In this document: one piece after another, positions 39,927 through 48,432 of the stretch
How positions within the stretch are numbered: the stretch's first letter is position 1
How the letters are laid out: each line of letters opens with the position of its first letter
Assembly: GCA_964627805.1 (NCBI GenBank)
Contig: CAZVLA010000052.1
Span: forward strand, 7,415 to 71,414
DNA: 64,000 bases
From: CAZAMI01 sp964627805
Lineage (GTDB): Archaea > Thermoproteota > Thermoprotei_A > Sulfolobales > NBVN01
Reading direction: 5' to 3'
Made by a program: the position numbers and the translations under genes
The notes under the pieces: generated by a model
Told to the model about the DNA's origin: nothing
What the model saw: only the letters and a program-made list of their open reading frames with translations
Database searches by the model: none

Positions 39927-40888
39927 CACTTCCTCACCTCCTTAAACCCCTTCACCCAAGCACATGCCAGTACTGAGGAGAGTTGAATCAAGGGAGAACC
40001 CCCCTCCTTCATAGCGTGTTCGGCTCTTGCTAACTCCATCCAGAGATGTGCCTTCACCTCGTCCTTAACATTTAATGACTTGATAGCGTCGTACAGTTGA
40101 TTAACGGTAGCCTCAACATCTAACTTATTCATTATGATTGAATCCTCAAGCAACCTTATAGAAGCCTGTAGGTCACCCTCTAGAGCCTTCTCAAGAGCGT
40201 TCACGAGGGTGTTAGGCGCTATCATAGACCTAACGTTCTCGGGCGTTATCTCCACTTTAGATGACAGTACAGTTTCTAAGAGGTTAAGTGCCTTCCTCAT
40301 ATCTCCCCTGCTCACTTCAATAATGACTTTAAGGGCTTCCTTCAGGTCAGTGAGGGATTCCCTACGAACCTTAACTCCCTCGGACTTGATTATGTATATT
40401 AGCCTCTTAAGTACCTCTTCCTTAGGTAACGGCTCGAACCTGTAGATAGCGCATCTGGACTTTATCGGGTCTATTATCTTCCATTCGTAATTACAGGTAA
40501 GTATGAATCTAGTACCCGTCCTTTCCTGTACCTTCTCCATTATCCTACGAAGTGCGTGTTGTGCGTCTTCAGTCATTGAATCAGCCTCATCAAGGAGTAT
40601 TAACCTCCTACCAACAGAGAAAGCTAGCCTCTTTATCTTACCCCTCACTACGTCAATACCTCTCTCGTCCGAAGCGTTAAGCTCGATAACAGGGATGTTT
40701 AGCTCCCTCCCTATGATGTAGGCTACTGTAGTCTTACCGACCCCTGCAGGACCTACGAAGAGCATGTGTGGTAAGTCAGCCCTACCCTCCTTAACAGCTT
40801 TAACTAAGGCTTTAAGGGATTTCTTGATATGGTCTTGATTAATGAGTTCCTCAAAAGTTTTCGGGCGGTACTTTTCTGCGAGGTTCAT
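39926..40888 (-). CDS. rfcS: Clamp-loader small subunit (RfcS)
   Basis: 320 residues, typical length. NLAEKYRPKTFEELINQDHI (RFC box), Walker A GPAGVGKTT (about 45-53), RLILLDEADSMTEDAQHALR (Walker B DEAD, RFC boxes), ILTCNYEWKIIDPIKSRC (sensor 1, SRC arginine finger), then the RGDMRKALNLLE sensor 2. All elements intact. It loads PCNA (55237) onto primed DNA with a large subunit, probably the protein at 36133. Confidence 0.95.
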   Translation of the reverse strand: MNLAEKYRPKTFEELINQDHIKKSLKALVKAVKEGRADLPHMLFVGPAGVGKTTVAYIIGRELNIPVIELNASDERGIDVVRGKIKRLAFSVGRRLILLDEADSMTEDAQHALRRIMEKVQERTGTRFILTCNYEWKIIDPIKSRCAIYRFEPLPKEEVLKRLIYIIKSEGVKVRRESLTDLKEALKVIIEVSRGDMRKALNLLETVLSSKVEITPENVRSMIAPNTLVNALEKALEGDLQASIRLLEDSIIMNKLDVEATVNQLYDAIKSLNVKDEVKAHLWMELARAEHAMKEGGSPLIQLSSVLACAWVKGFKEVRK

Positions 40889-40892
40889 GATT

Positions 40893-41081
40893 TCACCTCC
40901 CCTTACTCACCCTACTCTTGCTTTGACGCTTTTTCTTCTTCCTTTCGGTAGCCATCTTAGATGACGCTCCGTAGTTCTCTATGTACTCCTTGTAATACCA
41001 GGGATGGTGCCTCTTGATATGCTCCCTCAATTGCTTCTTTCTAAACATTCCCTTACCGCAGACAGGGCACGGTCTACCCAT
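40893..41081 (-). CDS. C2H2 zinc-finger protein (62 aa)
   Basis: CPVCGKGMFRKKQLREHIKR then HH gives C-x2-C-x12-H-x4-H. A basic tail (TERKKKKRQSKSR) suggests nucleic acid binding. The second ATG (after GGTGATATG) is the better start. It precedes rfcS by 4 nt. Confidence 0.7.
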   Translation of the reverse strand: MGRPCPVCGKGMFRKKQLREHIKRHHPWYYKEYIENYGASSKMATERKKKKRQSKSRVSKGR

Positions 41082-41085
41082 CATA

Positions 41086-41307
41086 TCACCCTGCCACGTA
41101 ATATTCACAATTAACAATGTAATGTGTTATCGGCTCCTTAGTTACGTTACATACACCCAACACAGGAACTCCTCCCTCAATTAACACTATTACTTTCTCC
41201 ACAGCATTCAGTACCTCATCGTTAGACCAGCCCCAAACCCGAGGGTCGCCTAACTTCATGAAGTCCTCACACCTTATGAAGTTCTTACATGACTCACAAC
41301 TAGGCAC
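41086..41307 (-). CDS. Cys-rich small protein (73 aa)
   Basis: CESCKNFIRCEDF near the N-terminus and CNVTKEPITHYIVNC at the C-terminus suggest a metal site. GTG start after GGGTGGTGGCA. Resembles small Cys-containing phage proteins with a 'C-x2-C ... H ... C' plan; function unknown. Confidence 0.55.
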   Translation of the reverse strand: MPSCESCKNFIRCEDFMKLGDPRVWGWSNDEVLNAVEKVIVLIEGGVPVLGVCNVTKEPITHYIVNCEYYVAG

Positions 41308-41545
41308 TGCCACCACCCATTAACTCCTCACGTAGGGAGTCCATCTTAAGTTTAATCACATGGATTACATCGTCAAGCTCTTGGAGAACCTTCTTGAGCC
41401 TCCCCTCCAAGTCATTCAAGTCCCTATCGAAGATTAGCCTGAACCTCGCACTGTCTATGTGTCCGTAGGCTATGTGTAGGGACTGCTCGATTTTACCTAA
41501 CTCCCTTAAGGCGTACTTAATCTCCTCTAACCTGTTCGCAACCAT
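41300..41545 (-). CDS. Coiled-coil protein (81 aa)
   Basis: Nearly all helix with heptads (EIKYALRELGKIEQSL, LEGRLKKVLQELDDVIHVI). ATG after CAGGTGGTTGAG. Overlaps the Cys-rich gene. Probably oligomerising. Confidence 0.55.
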   Translation of the reverse strand: MVANRLEEIKYALRELGKIEQSLHIAYGHIDSARFRLIFDRDLNDLEGRLKKVLQELDDVIHVIKLKMDSLREELMGGGSA

Positions 41546-41546
41546 C

Positions 41547-41915
41547 TCAACCACCTGAAAGCATTAACTTAATAGCTTCCTCAACTCTCTTAACTTCCTC
41601 ATTACTTAGGTACACGCCGTAAGGACAGTCTATGTGGTCCTTAAGCTCGGGAAGGTACTTGGATATTACATCAACAAGGCTAGTCCTTGCAGTAACCTCA
41701 TTAACACTTAATGAACCCACACTATGGCTTTCAGAGTACAAAGCAAGGATATCAGGTCCCGCTTCTTCCCAACCCACATTACATTTTATGTCGGGTATCG
41801 CAGATTTTAGGGTATTTTCGAGTAACCTACACAGTGATTCTGCGTAGGCTTCCACGTCCATGAGTGCCTTCAAGTAACGCCTCACTAAATGCTTCACGTA
41901 CAAACCCTTATGCAT
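41547..41915 (-). CDS. Unknown protein (122 aa)
   Basis: ATG after GGTGAGGGTC. Helical N-terminus (YLKALMDVEAYAESLCRLLE), central strand segment and helical C-terminus. No family recognised. Overlaps the RHH-like gene. Confidence 0.55.
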   Translation of the reverse strand: MHKGLYVKHLVRRYLKALMDVEAYAESLCRLLENTLKSAIPDIKCNVGWEEAGPDILALYSESHSVGSLSVNEVTARTSLVDVISKYLPELKDHIDCPYGVYLSNEEVKRVEEAIKLMLSGG

Positions 41916-42072
41916 GACCCTCACCGAAAACTTTCCTGTAGAGGTAGGTAATCACGTCAGAATTGGTTACCCTAGATGTTTTGAATTCGTGAGCGAGTAA
42001 GAGCTTAGCACGCCTGAGGCAGAGCCACGCCTCAGGCTTTACTGTAACCCTCACGTAACCCCCGGAACCCAT
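41908..42072 (-). CDS. Short RHH-like protein (54 aa) with internal hairpin
   Basis: ATG after GAGGTGAGTTG. GYVRVTVKPEAWLCLRRAK (strand then helix) and RVTNSDVITYLYRKV (helix) fit a ribbon-helix-helix regulator. Its DNA contains the perfect stem GCCTGAGGC/GCCTCAGGC (42012-42037, 8-nt loop). First gene of the 42-38 kb operon. Confidence 0.5.
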   Translation of the reverse strand: MGSGGYVRVTVKPEAWLCLRRAKLLLAHEFKTSRVTNSDVITYLYRKVFGEGHA

Positions 42073-42073
42073 C

Positions 42074-42112
42074 AACTCACCTCACAACACACACACAAAG
42101 GTTATATATAAA
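42074..42112 (-). promoter_or_regulatory. Replication-class promoter region
   Basis: Minus strand: GTTTATATATAACC (TATA box) then TTTGTGTGTGTGTTGTGAGG and ATG at 42072. Textbook archaeal spacing for a transcript starting in the TG repeat. Confidence 0.6.
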
Positions 42113-42115
42113 CGT

Positions 42116-42778
42116 TTAACAAAGGTACTCCTTAATCCTTCGGGCTAGGGAGAGGGAAACGCCCTCTACGTTAGCTATTTTACTTACGGGAGCCTCAATG
42201 AGTTCCTTAACGCTGTTAAAGGCTTCGGCTATTCTCCTTGCTCTCTCCCTACCAACTCCCGGGATAGCCTGTAGCATAGCTATCATTACTCCCTTCTTGT
42301 CAAGTAACTTCTTACCCTTCAACTTAAGAACAGGTAGCCTGTCTAAATCTCCCTCCTCAAGCTGTTTGTGCAGTAATGCAAGGAATGTGGATGTGTCGTG
42401 TATTGAATCAACTACGATGAGGCTTACGTTACCCTTAAAACCGTAGGGGCTACGTTTAAGGGCTAACGAAACGAGGGCGCCTAAGTAGGCTCTCCTGGGA
42501 AATCTCCTCTCCATCAATGCGATAGATGGACTACCCTCAACTACGATGTAGGATATAGGGGCTAGTGTAGACATCATGTAGGCTTGATTAAACACTCTAC
42601 CATCTACGATCGAATTCACGAGGTCAGAGGCGTCTTTACGCTCTATAGGCACGACGTACTTACCCACGCATACTAAGTAATCAACCCAAGTAATGTCCCT
42701 CACTTCAACAGGTACTCCCTGATTCCTTAATAACTTCACAATGCCTTCGGGCTCCCTCGAATCTACGTAAATCACCAT
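42116..42778 (-). CDS. XPF/ERCC4-type structure-specific nuclease
   Basis: 220 residues. VIYVDSREPEG and VVPIERKDASDLVNSI contain the ERCC4 catalytic pattern (D, then ERK-x3-D). The C-terminal tandem helix-hairpin-helix (AIPGVGRERARRIAEAF, NVEGVSLSLARRIKEYL) binds branched DNA. Same architecture as short crenarchaeal XPF, which works with PCNA. Likely processes replication or recombination forks of the virus. Confidence 0.9.
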   Translation of the reverse strand: MVIYVDSREPEGIVKLLRNQGVPVEVRDITWVDYLVCVGKYVVPIERKDASDLVNSIVDGRVFNQAYMMSTLAPISYIVVEGSPSIALMERRFPRRAYLGALVSLALKRSPYGFKGNVSLIVVDSIHDTSTFLALLHKQLEEGDLDRLPVLKLKGKKLLDKKGVMIAMLQAIPGVGRERARRIAEAFNSVKELIEAPVSKIANVEGVSLSLARRIKEYLC

Positions 42779-43647
42779 CACCACCACCTCCTAGGCTCGT
42801 AATTCCTGAAGAAAACGTAATAGCTGTACCTTCTGCTGTGGGGTTCACTCACTCTGTAACCCACTTCAGAAGATTTCCAGCCCCTCCTCAAGCATTCATA
42901 GTACGGTAGGTCCTCATAAGATAACTTGACAAGGACTTTAGCTTTCCTAACCCTACAGACTTCATTAGCTAGCCTCACGGCATCTCTGACCGTGAAGTTC
43001 ATCCGGTAGTAATCATAACCTACGTGTGGAGGGTCTAAATACATAATTACATCCCTCCTGTCCATCTCCCTAATGAGTTTAAATCCGTCCATATTCATTA
43101 ACTTCACCCTCCTAAGGAGAAGGTGCCTTTCACGGTAAGCACTCATTAACCCCTCCCTCGTAGCAGGCTTATCTAGCCTGAAGACTGCACTCCTTAATAA
43201 AGTATTCAGGTAGAAGGGAGGTACGCTTTGAAAAGGCTGTAGGAAGCAGTGGTGAAGGATTAAAACCCAAAAACCTTTTTCGTATATGTTATTAATCTCA
43301 CCCCTGACTAGCTGGTCACGGATACTAATCAAGAACTCCTTAAGAGTTCTCCTTCCCTCAGGAGATTTAAGGAATTTCTTAGCCCATGACACGAAGTCTG
43401 ACACTGCATAACCTACACTCCCCCACTCCTTGACTACGTAGAAGGCGCTGTATATTAATTCGTCAGCATCATTCCATATAATCTCCTCGTACATACCCCT
43501 CCTGGCAACTGCCAAAGTAACCACCCCCGAACCGCCGAAGACCTCAACAAAGGTTTTAGCGTTAGGTAAGTTACGTAATATGAAATCAATTACTTTACCG
43601 TCTGAACCCACGTAGGGAAATAACCCTGTCTCCCTAATCACCACCAC
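42778..43647 (-). CDS. Dam-type (D12 class) DNA adenine methyltransferase
   Basis: 289 residues. Motif I KTFVEVFGGSGVVTLAVARR (FxGxG) and motif IV VIMYLDPPHVGYDYY (DPP followed by H instead of the usual Y) are in the Dam order, with a target-recognition domain between. The DPPH variant is unusual but keeps the DPP core. The start is one of three in-frame GTG codons in GTGGTGGTG. It would methylate viral DNA against host restriction. Confidence 0.85.
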   Translation of the reverse strand: MVVIRETGLFPYVGSDGKVIDFILRNLPNAKTFVEVFGGSGVVTLAVARRGMYEEIIWNDADELIYSAFYVVKEWGSVGYAVSDFVSWAKKFLKSPEGRRTLKEFLISIRDQLVRGEINNIYEKGFWVLILHHCFLQPFQSVPPFYLNTLLRSAVFRLDKPATREGLMSAYRERHLLLRRVKLMNMDGFKLIREMDRRDVIMYLDPPHVGYDYYRMNFTVRDAVRLANEVCRVRKAKVLVKLSYEDLPYYECLRRGWKSSEVGYRVSEPHSRRYSYYVFFRNYEPRRWW

Positions 43648-44759
43648 CTCTTAGGCTTACCTTTAAGTACGTTCCTTCTGCTTAATTCAGCCATCAACCT
43701 CTTACCGTCCTTCACGTAGTTTTTGTAACACCACTCAAGACCTCTGTCTTTCACGCAGTCAAGAAAATCAATATCTACGCTCTCCCTACTAGCTAGGTCT
43801 CTAAGCTCCTTATCAGTGAGCCAGTTAAGGTAGTCTAGGTATGATAATAACCAGAAGAGGTTATGGAAATACGTTACCAAGTACTTAACTTCCTTATCTA
43901 TTTTGAACCTGTCATGAAGACCTAACTTCCGTGCATACGTACAAGCAGGGCAGTGGCACGGAGCTGTGTGGTACCTACTTGATTTCTTACCTATCGGGAC
44001 GCTAGTAAGGTCTACAGGTCTTAAACATCTACCACGACCCACGATGATTGAAAACGTGGAAGAATCAGCCGTTAGTAAGTTATACATGTTCTGCCAGTAA
44101 ATACATGGTATGAACGTCCTCGTACCTGACACGCCGAGCAGGTGAACATTCTTAACTCCCTTATAGTAGGCATGTGCTAAGCACAGGATAGTAGTTAATG
44201 GGTTACTCCATAACCTCACTGCATAGGAAATGCCATCAAGTACTGACCAGTAATCAGTGATTACGTAATCCCACCAATCATTGAACTCCTCAAGGGTTAT
44301 GCCGTGAACTACGCCGTATATCTTCTTGTTCTCCGCTTTCCTGCTTGATGCAAACCTCACGAGCTCCTTTAAGTACTCCTTGCTTTTCTTCTTGCAGTAA
44401 TTCCAGTCTCTAACGTTATCGATGTTCTTTGAACCTCTTGGCGGCACGTCAAGGGATATAATTACGTTAGCATTCCTGAACTGCCATGAAATGAGCTCCC
44501 TAACATCTATGTCTTTACCCTTACTTGCAATTTCAAAACCTCCCGAATCAGCAACTACTAACGTCTTATCCAAATCAATGCTAAAGAACTCCACGAACTT
44601 TTCATGTATGTCCTCATCCATGTCCCCACGGACGCCATACGATATCAGTAGGGCTTTATGCTCTACTACAGCCCCGTCTCTCCACCACCAAAACTCCTTA
44701 GGCACCTTGTTCGGGAATATAGTGAATGAACCCGATATTGCTGGTGTGTATATGAACAC
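43638..44759 (-). CDS. dpdA: DpdA-like 7-deazaguanine DNA transglycosylase (TGT superfamily)
   Basis: 373 residues, GTG after GGGGTGGCTACA. VVADSGGFEIASKG holds the base-recognition Asp (TGT: DSGGxQ), ANVIISLDVPPRGS a second acidic site, VHLLGVSGTRTF the GLAxG-like loop. CHCPACTYARKLGLHDRF supplies the C-x-C-x2-C ... H zinc site. TGT enzymes exchange guanine for 7-deazaguanines; DpdA relatives act on DNA. The Que-type genes in the same operon favour a DNA substrate. tRNA modification remains possible. Confidence 0.8.
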   Translation of the reverse strand: MFIYTPAISGSFTIFPNKVPKEFWWWRDGAVVEHKALLISYGVRGDMDEDIHEKFVEFFSIDLDKTLVVADSGGFEIASKGKDIDVRELISWQFRNANVIISLDVPPRGSKNIDNVRDWNYCKKKSKEYLKELVRFASSRKAENKKIYGVVHGITLEEFNDWWDYVITDYWSVLDGISYAVRLWSNPLTTILCLAHAYYKGVKNVHLLGVSGTRTFIPCIYWQNMYNLLTADSSTFSIIVGRGRCLRPVDLTSVPIGKKSSRYHTAPCHCPACTYARKLGLHDRFKIDKEVKYLVTYFHNLFWLLSYLDYLNWLTDKELRDLASRESVDIDFLDCVKDRGLEWCYKNYVKDGKRLMAELSRRNVLKGKPKRWW

Positions 44760-44794
44760 TGTAGCCACCCCATAAAATAATCATTAACTAACTA

Positions 44795-45916
44795 TCAAGG
44801 TTTTCCTAAAATAATCATCGCTACCCTATCAAGTGTTTTCTCGTATTTCCTCACGTAATTAACTACGTTATGGCAGTTCTTTAGGAAGTAATTAATTTTC
44901 TCCACAGCCTCGTCGTAAGTCCTGTACAGGAATAGGTCATTACCGTCCACATGCTCAGGGAATGCAAAGTTATTGGGCATTACGGGCTGAGTGTTGAAGG
45001 ACATAGCCTCAACAGCACAGTAACCGAAGTTCTCCTCTTGCGTAGCCGTCACCCAAACTTTGGAATTGTTCAGGAGACGATAGTACTCACTCTTTGAGAC
45101 GCCCTCGTAAACGTCCACATTAAGCCTCTCAACTAACTTACGTATGTTCCTGAAGTTCCAGCCCCTCCACTCCCTCCTCCCCGTACATACTGCTATCTTC
45201 TTAGCCTCTGAGGCTACTGCAATGGCTAAAGCCCAAGCAACTCCTTTCTCCACATCAGGTCTGTCTGTTATGATTACGTCATAATCCCTCTCCTCATGGG
45301 GTTTAGGCTCCTTAATACCTGCTATCCTCCAGGCATCCTCAACATAGAAGGGATTACCCACAACATGTATCTTATGCTTTATCTCGGCTAGTTCAGGTTC
45401 ATTAGCTATCGTAGCTAAGGGAGTTAATCTCCTTTCTACGATGGCATTTTTATGGTACTTACTAGCTACGAACACACCATCGAATATCGACATCCATCCC
45501 AACTCCATCCACTTCTGCCATTTCGAGAACCTCTCCGTGTAATCTCCCTTCGTGTAGGACCCCGCATGTAACCAACCGTAAACTTTAACGTCTAGACCCT
45601 TCAAGAGGCATAGATGCTTAACAGCCCATGAATGACCGGGGAACTCAATATCCATGACAAGGACGTATGAACCCTCCTCAATCACTCCGTGCCTTATCAT
45701 GTCAATGAATCTAGCTATTTGTGATAACTCCCAATAATAAGCACCTACAGGAGGTAAGAAGGCGCCGTCAGATACTGACCCCTCGATGGGGATGCCGTCT
45801 ATGTACACTACACGGAAATACTTACTTAACTCCCTCCTAAACCATACATACCATAACTCCGTGTACCTCTCCCGTAAGGGCTGTAGAGTTAATACGTACA
45901 ACTTCGGGCGACCCAT
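44795..45916 (-). CDS. Glycosyltransferase (GT-B, GT4-like)
   Basis: 373 residues. The N-terminal half includes MDIEFPGHSWAVKHL, KVYGWLHAGSYTKGDYTE and DGVFVASKYHKNAI; the C-terminal half VWVTATQEENFGYCAVEAMS (E-x7-E) and QPVMPNNFAFPE. Similar proteins occur in phage genomes that carry DNA-modification genes. Its position inside the DpdA/Que operon suggests sugar transfer to a modified base, or to a protein; neither is proven. Confidence 0.8.
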   Translation of the reverse strand: MGRPKLYVLTLQPLRERYTELWYVWFRRELSKYFRVVYIDGIPIEGSVSDGAFLPPVGAYYWELSQIARFIDMIRHGVIEEGSYVLVMDIEFPGHSWAVKHLCLLKGLDVKVYGWLHAGSYTKGDYTERFSKWQKWMELGWMSIFDGVFVASKYHKNAIVERRLTPLATIANEPELAEIKHKIHVVGNPFYVEDAWRIAGIKEPKPHEERDYDVIITDRPDVEKGVAWALAIAVASEAKKIAVCTGRREWRGWNFRNIRKLVERLNVDVYEGVSKSEYYRLLNNSKVWVTATQEENFGYCAVEAMSFNTQPVMPNNFAFPEHVDGNDLFLYRTYDEAVEKINYFLKNCHNVVNYVRKYEKTLDRVAMIILGKP

Positions 45917-47124
45917 CACCACCACCCCACATCCTTAACAGGTAGATTCACAACACCTAAAATGTATTTGTAGGCAGTTACCTTATCTTTCCATCCTAAA
46001 CACTTAAGTATGTCATCACGGCACCTTTTTAGAGCCTCACTAACAGCTTTCGATAACTTGCTCTGGCTGAAATACGTCTCCTTCAAAAACTCAAACTGTG
46101 AAGTAAACGTCCCTGGAGAGTGCCTCTCCTCTATAAATACTTTCTGTCTAGCCTGAACTTCCTCGTAAAGGTTTTCATTTCGGTAAAGGCTCTTTATGAT
46201 GTTTACATACTCCCTAGCAGTCCTCGCCTTCGGCATGGGTCTCCAGTACTCAGCCCACTTAACTCCTGAAGGGAGTATGACGGGGTGAAAGTAGCCGTGG
46301 TCCATAGTATTTATTGAAAACGCCTCAACCCTCGAGCAGTGAAAACCTAATAACGCCCTTGAGTGAATCCCATAGTACTCCCTCCTAGGCACAGGTCCCT
46401 CTATTACTTCTACGCCCTCCACTTTCAACTTCCTGTTAGCTCTACCGCCAACAACAACAACCCTGAACCCTTCACGAACTAACAACTCTATCACCTTAAA
46501 CACTTTGGGCGGGTTCTTGAAAATGTCGAAACCCGCTGAGTAAAGGATGAAGTCCTCGGGATGGGGTTTGAACTGCTTGTATTCGGGAGCTAACGGTATC
46601 GTCCAGATGACGGCATCGACACCTGAACTCCTAAGCATATCCCTATTCAGTTCTGTTTGGGTAGCTACGATGGCGTTACGGAGTAGGCTCCTTAAGGAAG
46701 TTATGAATTCCTTATCCCTCACGAATGAGGTGCTGTAAGGAGTTATTAGTTCATGTATGTGTGAGTACCAAACAGGCTTTACGTCCGTTACGAGCTTGAA
46801 AAATGACGCTAGTATAGGGTCATAGAACACATACATAACTTCACCCGAAATAAGGTTTAGGGCTTCTGCGAAGTTTCTTGATGCGTACTTCATGAAGTCA
46901 ATAGCGTAGTACGAGGTGAGTGTGGAGGGTACCCTAACGGACTCCCTCACCTTAATAACGCCGTAATCACCTCTGAACACCTCAGGTATATCCACGTTAG
47001 TTATCACCGTAACCTCAACACCTAATGATGTAAGGTAATATGAAATCCTGTAAAGCCATTCTGCTACGCCACCAACATGCAAGTCCTTACCTAACCCCAC
47101 GTAAACGATTCTAACCCCAACCAT
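45916..47124 (-). CDS. Glycosyltransferase (GT4)
   Basis: 402 residues from ATG after GAGGTGCTCAGTG. RIVYVGLGKDLHVGGVAEWL (N-terminal glycine loop), YSAGFDIFKNPPKVFKVIEL and VVVVGGRANRKL mark the GT-B hinge region; the HSRALLGFHCSRVEAFSINT segment replaces the usual donor motif. It shares its 3' base with the next GT gene. Two GT genes back to back imply a disaccharide or two acceptors. Confidence 0.8.
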   Translation of the reverse strand: MVGVRIVYVGLGKDLHVGGVAEWLYRISYYLTSLGVEVTVITNVDIPEVFRGDYGVIKVRESVRVPSTLTSYYAIDFMKYASRNFAEALNLISGEVMYVFYDPILASFFKLVTDVKPVWYSHIHELITPYSTSFVRDKEFITSLRSLLRNAIVATQTELNRDMLRSSGVDAVIWTIPLAPEYKQFKPHPEDFILYSAGFDIFKNPPKVFKVIELLVREGFRVVVVGGRANRKLKVEGVEVIEGPVPRREYYGIHSRALLGFHCSRVEAFSINTMDHGYFHPVILPSGVKWAEYWRPMPKARTAREYVNIIKSLYRNENLYEEVQARQKVFIEERHSPGTFTSQFEFLKETYFSQSKLSKAVSEALKRCRDDILKCLGWKDKVTAYKYILGVVNLPVKDVGWW

Positions 47125-48034
47125 CACTGAGCACCTCAACATTGGAGGGTATACACCACTCCCTACAGTTACGGCAGGGCGTGAATTTGTACGTACCCTC
47201 AATCATGTCACGAATCAGCATGTGCCTTACGTGGGAGTTCCTCCATATCTCAGATAGGCTAGAGTAGTGAAGATTACCGTACCTTATTGAGGAGTCATAA
47301 ACGTAACAGCAAGGCACTACATCACCGTTGCTTAAGATTACAACATTCCTGAAGGGCTCAGGGCATACGCCTGAGGCTTCATGTAGGGAGGGTCTTGACT
47401 TAACCCACGGGTACCTCCCTGCAAAAGTGTCAAGGAACTTAACCTCTACCTTAACGTTAGGGTTTATCTCCTCGTACTTACCCCAGAACTCCTTGAACTT
47501 CTTAACATCGCCTGTCCAGGGAGAGTCTATTATCCTGAGGACAGCCTTCGTTTCAGTAACGTTCTTGAGGTAATAATCTAAGCCCTCAAGCATTTTATCC
47601 CAGTATGACTTCGGGAAGTTGGAGGTGCCCTTAGCCATGACCCACTCATCGTATGTGCTAGCATCAATACCTATAACCCATACTCTCAAGTTCTTGAGCC
47701 TTAAAGCTTTCTTAACGAACCACCTATGAACGAACATACTGCCGTTAGTGGCGTCAAGAACGGGGATGCTGTAATCTCCGAACAACTCAATAATGTCGAA
47801 GAATTCGGGATGGAGTGTAGGCTCTCCCATAACGTGTAGACCCTCAAGCCTATCAGTATTATCGAAGTCGCCCCTCCTTAACCATTTCCTTATATCGGAG
47901 AGCCTTAAGTAAGTCGGTTCAGGTCTGAAATCTCCCCTGCCGTAAGGGCAGTAAGGGCACCTGTAGTTACAGACGTTAGTTATCTCCAGCTGGAAGACCT
48001 TAGGTAGTAAGTCATACTTCGTACCTAACTTCAT
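47111..48034 (-). CDS. Radical SAM/SPASM protein
   Basis: 307 residues. EITNVCNYRCPYCPYGRG has the CxxxCxxC cluster binding the 4Fe-4S and SAM. The C-terminal segment with CPEPFRNVVILSNGDVVPCC, DSSIRYGNL and CRNCREWC is a SPASM-type auxiliary cluster. Such proteins modify peptides, sugars or nucleotides. It lacks the short size and CxxCxxC variants of QueE. Substrate unknown; the GT and PIG-L neighbours favour sugar or base chemistry. Confidence 0.85.
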   Translation of the reverse strand: MKLGTKYDLLPKVFQLEITNVCNYRCPYCPYGRGDFRPEPTYLRLSDIRKWLRRGDFDNTDRLEGLHVMGEPTLHPEFFDIIELFGDYSIPVLDATNGSMFVHRWFVKKALRLKNLRVWVIGIDASTYDEWVMAKGTSNFPKSYWDKMLEGLDYYLKNVTETKAVLRIIDSPWTGDVKKFKEFWGKYEEINPNVKVEVKFLDTFAGRYPWVKSRPSLHEASGVCPEPFRNVVILSNGDVVPCCYVYDSSIRYGNLHYSSLSEIWRNSHVRHMLIRDMIEGTYKFTPCRNCREWCIPSNVEVLSDGWG

Positions 48035-48432
48035 TTCACTAACACCTCGTCATAGGAATACAGTTCATCCTTAGGAGTAAACACTTTACCCTCGTGAATA
48101 ACTTCTCTAACCTTACCATCCACTTTAACCCTTATGAACATCCTTACGTACTGCTTTAACGTTAGGTCTAAATCATACACTACATTCACTCCTGAACCCT
48201 CAACACACCTAACGCAGTTCATGTCCCTGCAGACCACGAAGACGTTATTCATATCCGTAACCCCTTTCAACGCATCGATCGCCTGCAAATACTCCCTGTA
48301 ATCCCTGAACTCAAGCCAAACAAGGTTGGGTTTAAGGTCACGCACGAACTTAGTTATTAAGGGAGTGAATTCATAAAAGAATAACGTTTTAGCGGGTACC
48401 TCAGCCTCGTAACCCAACTTAATCCTTACCAT
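48031..48432 (-). CDS. Unknown protein (133 aa)
   Basis: ATG after ACGGTGACCCGTT. N-terminal alpha/beta with a Cys pair (VVCRDMNCVRCVEGSG) and a beta-rich C-terminal half (MFIRVKVDGKVREVI). Overlaps both neighbours by 4-7 nt, so it is part of the modification pathway or its regulation. I do not recognise it. Confidence 0.55.
   Translation of the reverse strand: MVRIKLGYEAEVPAKTLFFYEFTPLITKFVRDLKPNLVWLEFRDYREYLQAIDALKGVTDMNNVFVVCRDMNCVRCVEGSGVNVVYDLDLTLKQYVRMFIRVKVDGKVREVIHEGKVFTPKDELYSYDEVLVK

Noticed and set aside
47111..48034. Radical SAM protein as QueE
   Set aside because: Its C-terminal SPASM-type Cys cluster and 307-residue length do not fit QueE; only the general CxxxCxxC motif is shared.
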